Below, in pieces: positions 15,511 to 17,165 of a stretch of DNA of 17,165 nt. The notes beneath the pieces are model-generated. The model saw only the letters and a program-made list of their open reading frames with translations. It had not been told where the DNA came from and ran no database searches. Source of the stretch: Psychrobacter sp. (GTDB lineage Bacteria; Pseudomonadota; Gammaproteobacteria; Pseudomonadales; Moraxellaceae); contig NZ_JAKDJE010000066.1 of NCBI RefSeq assembly GCF_030454045.1, forward strand, positions 1 through 17,165, in the 5' to 3' direction. Position 1 is the stretch's first letter. Each line of letters opens with the position of its first letter. The position numbers and the translations under genes were made by a program.

Positions 15511-15528
15511 ATGTGACTGGTATCACAT
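15511..15528. promoter_or_regulatory. Consensus CRP/Vfr-type binding site
   Basis: ATGTGACTGGTATCACAT is a perfect TGTGA-N6-TCACA site with one further matching pair outside. CRP-family regulators with this specificity (CRP in enterics, Vfr in Pseudomonas) exist in related bacteria. It lies about 220 bp before the esterase ATG and just downstream of a predicted minus-strand promoter, so binding there would more likely repress than activate that promoter. Outer arms AGCTACT (15493-15499) and AGTAGCT (15536-15542) nearly centre on it. Confidence 0.6.
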
Positions 15529-15542
15529 ATAGCTAAGTAGCT

Positions 15543-15569
15543 ATTATACAAGCTCTTATTTATCGTCAA
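15543..15569 (-). promoter_or_regulatory. Probable promoter of the esterase locus
   Basis: Minus-strand TATAAT (15548-15543, perfect) with TTGACG (15569-15564, 5 of 6) but a short 15-bp spacer. Start of transcription near 15536, putting the CRP-type site about 17 bp downstream of it. It lies 40-60 bp behind the dual-BON gene stop. Confidence 0.5.
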
Positions 15570-15574
15570 TCATT

Positions 15575-15602
15575 GCTTGGTAGACTCAGCTTGGCAAACT
15601 CA
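15575..15602. repeat. Imperfect 14-bp tandem duplication
   Basis: GCTTGGTAGACTCA (15575-15588) is followed at once by GCTTGGCAAACTCA (15589-15602), 12 of 14 identical, just behind the dual-BON gene stop. Probably an old slippage duplication. Confidence 0.45.
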
Positions 15603-15608
15603 GTAGTT

Positions 15609-16409
15609 TTACTGATTTTGATAGAGATCAATATATGGACTTGATGAGGGTTGCGCCGTAGTCGCCTCTTCTTCTGTTATCACTATCGGCGTTGCCGTAC
15701 TGAGAGCGGCATCCTGGACAGCTGGTGCGACTGCCGGATTGGCTAGGTTATTCTCGTACATAATATCATCATCACCGATTTTGACTCCTCTATCATCGAC
15801 AATCGTGGTCAGCAATACCAGCTCAGTTACCCCAACGGTACTATTGGCAATATCAATCAAATGACTTTGCTGAGTGGGCGTCATGCGTCCCATAATATAA
15901 ACCACGCCATTATCGGTGACTGCTTTTAGCTGTGAGGCTTTTACTCCGTCGCTAGCCGCTACTTTTGCCATGAGCTTTGAGGTGATATAACCATCATGAA
16001 CCGTTGAGCTATAGCCTTTTGAGGCGCTCACTTCCATCTCATTGTAGACACGGCGCACATCTGGCATGGAGCTGACGACTTTTTCTACTTCAGCTTTGAG
16101 CGCTTCGGTCGGCACTTCGCCTGTGAGGAGCACTTCACTATTGAAGCTATCGATACCCATACGACTGGTCTGCTGCAAGTCTTCTTTTAGCCCATACACA
16201 TTGATTTTTGCGGTATGCTCGATACTCCGATCAAGCAAACGCTGGGGTATCGTGCGCTCAGTCATGGGTACACCATAAGTCCCTTCTGTGCTGTTGGTCA
16301 GGTAATTGGTGGCACAGCCCGTACTGACAACACAGGCAGCAAGTATAATACCAGCCTTCATATAGCGTGATGAACCAAAAATAGCAGTGCGCAAATGCAT
16401 CCGTGTCAT
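15609..16409 (-). CDS. dolP: Dual BON-domain outer-membrane lipoprotein, DolP (YraP) type
   Basis: 266 residues. A basic start and hydrophobic stretch MKAGIILAACVVSTGCATNY (17-36) form a lipoprotein signal; Cys32 (STGC) fits the spacing best, while Cys26 (LAAC) matches the lipobox better, so the acylated residue is uncertain. Two BON domains follow at about 57-128 (FNSEVLLTGEVPTEA, VRRVYNEMEV) and 140-206 (DNGVVYIMGRMTP, VGVTELVLLT), the plan of E. coli DolP, which sits in the outer membrane and supports envelope integrity and BAM function. A C-terminal tail of about 60 residues, acidic and rich in Ala, Thr and Pro, is extra compared with E. coli DolP (191). The ATG follows GAGGT by 5 nt. YraN lies upstream on the same strand, as in the E. 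coli yraN-diaA-dolP neighbourhood; diaA is missing here. Confidence 0.85.
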   Translation of the reverse strand: MTRMHLRTAIFGSSRYMKAGIILAACVVSTGCATNYLTNSTEGTYGVPMTERTIPQRLLDRSIEHTAKINVYGLKEDLQQTSRMGIDSFNSEVLLTGEVPTEALKAEVEKVVSSMPDVRRVYNEMEVSASKGYSSTVHDGYITSKLMAKVAASDGVKASQLKAVTDNGVVYIMGRMTPTQQSHLIDIANSTVGVTELVLLTTIVDDRGVKIGDDDIMYENNLANPAVAPAVQDAALSTATPIVITEEEATTAQPSSSPYIDLYQNQ

Positions 16410-16446
16410 TGTTTACCTCGTAGAGCATGGTGACAGTTTTATAAAT

Positions 16447-16469
16447 TTATCAATTCGATTGATTGATAA
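16447..16469. repeat. Perfect 8-bp inverted repeat upstream of dolP
   Basis: TTATCAAT (16447-16454) and ATTGATAA (16462-16469) flank a 7-nt spacer, about 40 bp before the dolP ATG. It overlaps the AT-rich stretch most likely to hold the dolP promoter (TTTATAAAA on the minus strand), so an operator is possible. Confidence 0.45.
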
Positions 16470-16503
16470 GAGCCACCTCTAATCATTATGGACAATCTCT
16501 CAT

Positions 16504-16541
16504 TAACCGCTACTTTACTGAATTTTGCTCAGTAGCGGTTA
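16504..16541. repeat. Perfect 11-bp GC-containing stem between yraN and dolP
   Basis: TAACCGCTACT (16504-16514) and AGTAGCGGTTA (16531-16541) flank a 16-nt loop, which itself offers a competing TACTGA/TCAGTA pairing. It is the strongest hairpin in this spacer, 77 bp behind the yraN stop. No U-run follows on the minus strand, so it is not a standard terminator. Confidence 0.6.
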
Positions 16542-16617
16542 GGCTTTTGGTAACGAGTATTGCTCGTCACATTCAGTCAATCAGTCTGGACATCGTATAT
16601 CTGCATGATACATGATG

Positions 16618-17037
16618 CTACCAAGCACTGGCGATAAAGGCACCTTGAAGCCACTCTGGCTGATGGTCTAGTGCCTTCTCTTTTGCCAGCAGTTTAACTG
16701 ACGTATCGTAAGCCACGACATCAAAGCGGCAGTCATAGTGAGCATATTCAGGATAGTGCTGCAAAAAACACTGCGCCGTTTTGATGATTTTTCGCTGCTT
16801 GCTTGGTGTGACGCTGAGCGCCGCATCTCCGTAGGTTGAACGCTTTCTTTGACGAACTTCAATAAAAACCAGCGTGGGCCATGCAGGCCCTGTCTCAATC
16901 ATAATCAGGTCAATCTCGCCTACTTTTGGCTGTTGCCAGTTTTGCACCAATAGTCTCAGCCCTTGTTCCTGCAAAAACTCACACGCCTGCTGCTCAAACA
17001 AACGTCCTTGATGCTGTTTTGGTGAGGTAAGGCTCAT
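16618..17037 (-). CDS. yraN: YraN family (UPF0102) nuclease-fold protein
   Basis: 139 residues from this start. The family has a restriction-endonuclease-like fold but no settled function. The hallmark motifs are present: GRLFEQQACEFL (11-22), GEIDLIMIE (40-48), FIEVRQRKRSTYG (58-70) with the acidic residue of the E-V-R motif as in E. coli, SKQRKIIKTA (79-88) and RFDVVAY (104-110). The frame continues upstream to ATGs at 17055, 17079 and 17103, but the family starts near this Met, and an extended -10 promoter at 17097-17089 would start transcription too late for the two longest. No clear ribosome binding site supports any of them, so the start is uncertain. In E. coli yraN lies between lpoA and diaA-dolP. 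Confidence 0.9.
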   Translation of the reverse strand: MSLTSPKQHQGRLFEQQACEFLQEQGLRLLVQNWQQPKVGEIDLIMIETGPAWPTLVFIEVRQRKRSTYGDAALSVTPSKQRKIIKTAQCFLQHYPEYAHYDCRFDVVAYDTSVKLLAKEKALDHQPEWLQGAFIASAW

Positions 17038-17088
17038 GGGTTTGTGAGTGGGCATACCGCAAGCTCGTCTGATGAACATTTGAGAATT

Positions 17089-17097
17089 ATCATAGCA
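17089..17097 (-). promoter_or_regulatory. Possible extended -10 promoter for yraN
   Basis: Minus-strand TGCTATGAT is an extended -10 (TGN then TATGAT, 5 of 6). No matching -35 is seen. Transcription would start near 17082, favouring the yraN starts at 17055 or 17037. Confidence 0.35.
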
Positions 17098-17165
17098 CAA
17101 CATGCTAAACTAGGGTGTGTTGACAATTACCGTAAATGGATAATCGTCGCTGCTAAATAGATATT

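Noticed and set aside
17120..17144. Plus-strand TTGACA followed by GATAAT near the right edge, as a promoter for a divergent gene
   Set aside because: The spacer is only 13 bp, too short for a sigma-70 promoter, and no plus-strand gene starts before the window ends.
1..17165. CRISPR array, tRNA, rRNA, IS element or prophage genes
   Set aside because: No regularly spaced repeats, cloverleaf sequence, transposase or phage-like protein was recognised on either strand.

Overview
The window reads as chromosomal DNA of a gammaproteobacterium of the family Moraxellaceae, most likely Psychrobacter or a close relative. This is inferred from protein sequence character, the AT-leaning spacers, the ibaG-murA-hisG-hisD-hisC order known from Pseudomonadales, and the short-form HisG. 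No database search was possible. It is mostly core housekeeping sequence. I see no tRNA, rRNA, CRISPR array, integrase or insertion sequence.

Left part (1-3916, minus strand): the str operon, read right to left as rpsL (S12), rpsG (S7), fusA (EF-G) and the first 11 codons of tuf (EF-Tu). A strong promoter (TTGAAA, 17 bp, TATAAT) precedes rpsL. The leader behind it can fold into an attenuator-like stem-loop ending in a U-run. The spacers between the genes are wide (about 210-340 bp), hold inverted repeats, and the rpsG-fusA spacer contains a possible 46-codon membrane microprotein ORF.

Centre (4316-8922): an EcsC-family gene on the minus strand, then a 565-bp divergent spacer with a cluster of three stem-loops. 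Next come fabB and pabB on the plus strand, abutting with no gap (TAA then ATG) and ending at a 13-bp-stem bidirectional terminator.

Right of centre (8964-14198, minus strand): ibaG, murA, hisG, hisD, hisC read right to left, from an extended -10 promoter before ibaG. This links a BolA-type Fe-S/redox protein, the first step of peptidoglycan precursor synthesis, and histidine biosynthesis. A long imperfect hairpin between hisG and hisD probably splits or attenuates the transcript.

Right end (14303-17103, minus strand): a secreted alpha/beta-hydrolase gene broken by one in-frame TAA, an upstream region with a perfect TGTGA-N6-TCACA CRP/Vfr-type site, then a dual-BON lipoprotein (DolP type) and YraN. 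DolP and YraN are also near neighbours in E. coli.

Best candidates for something undescribed: the rpsG-fusA microprotein ORF, the rpsL leader structure, the stem-loop cluster at 5496-5582 whose loop carries a perfect anti-Shine-Dalgarno complement, and the nonsense-interrupted esterase behind a consensus CRP site.
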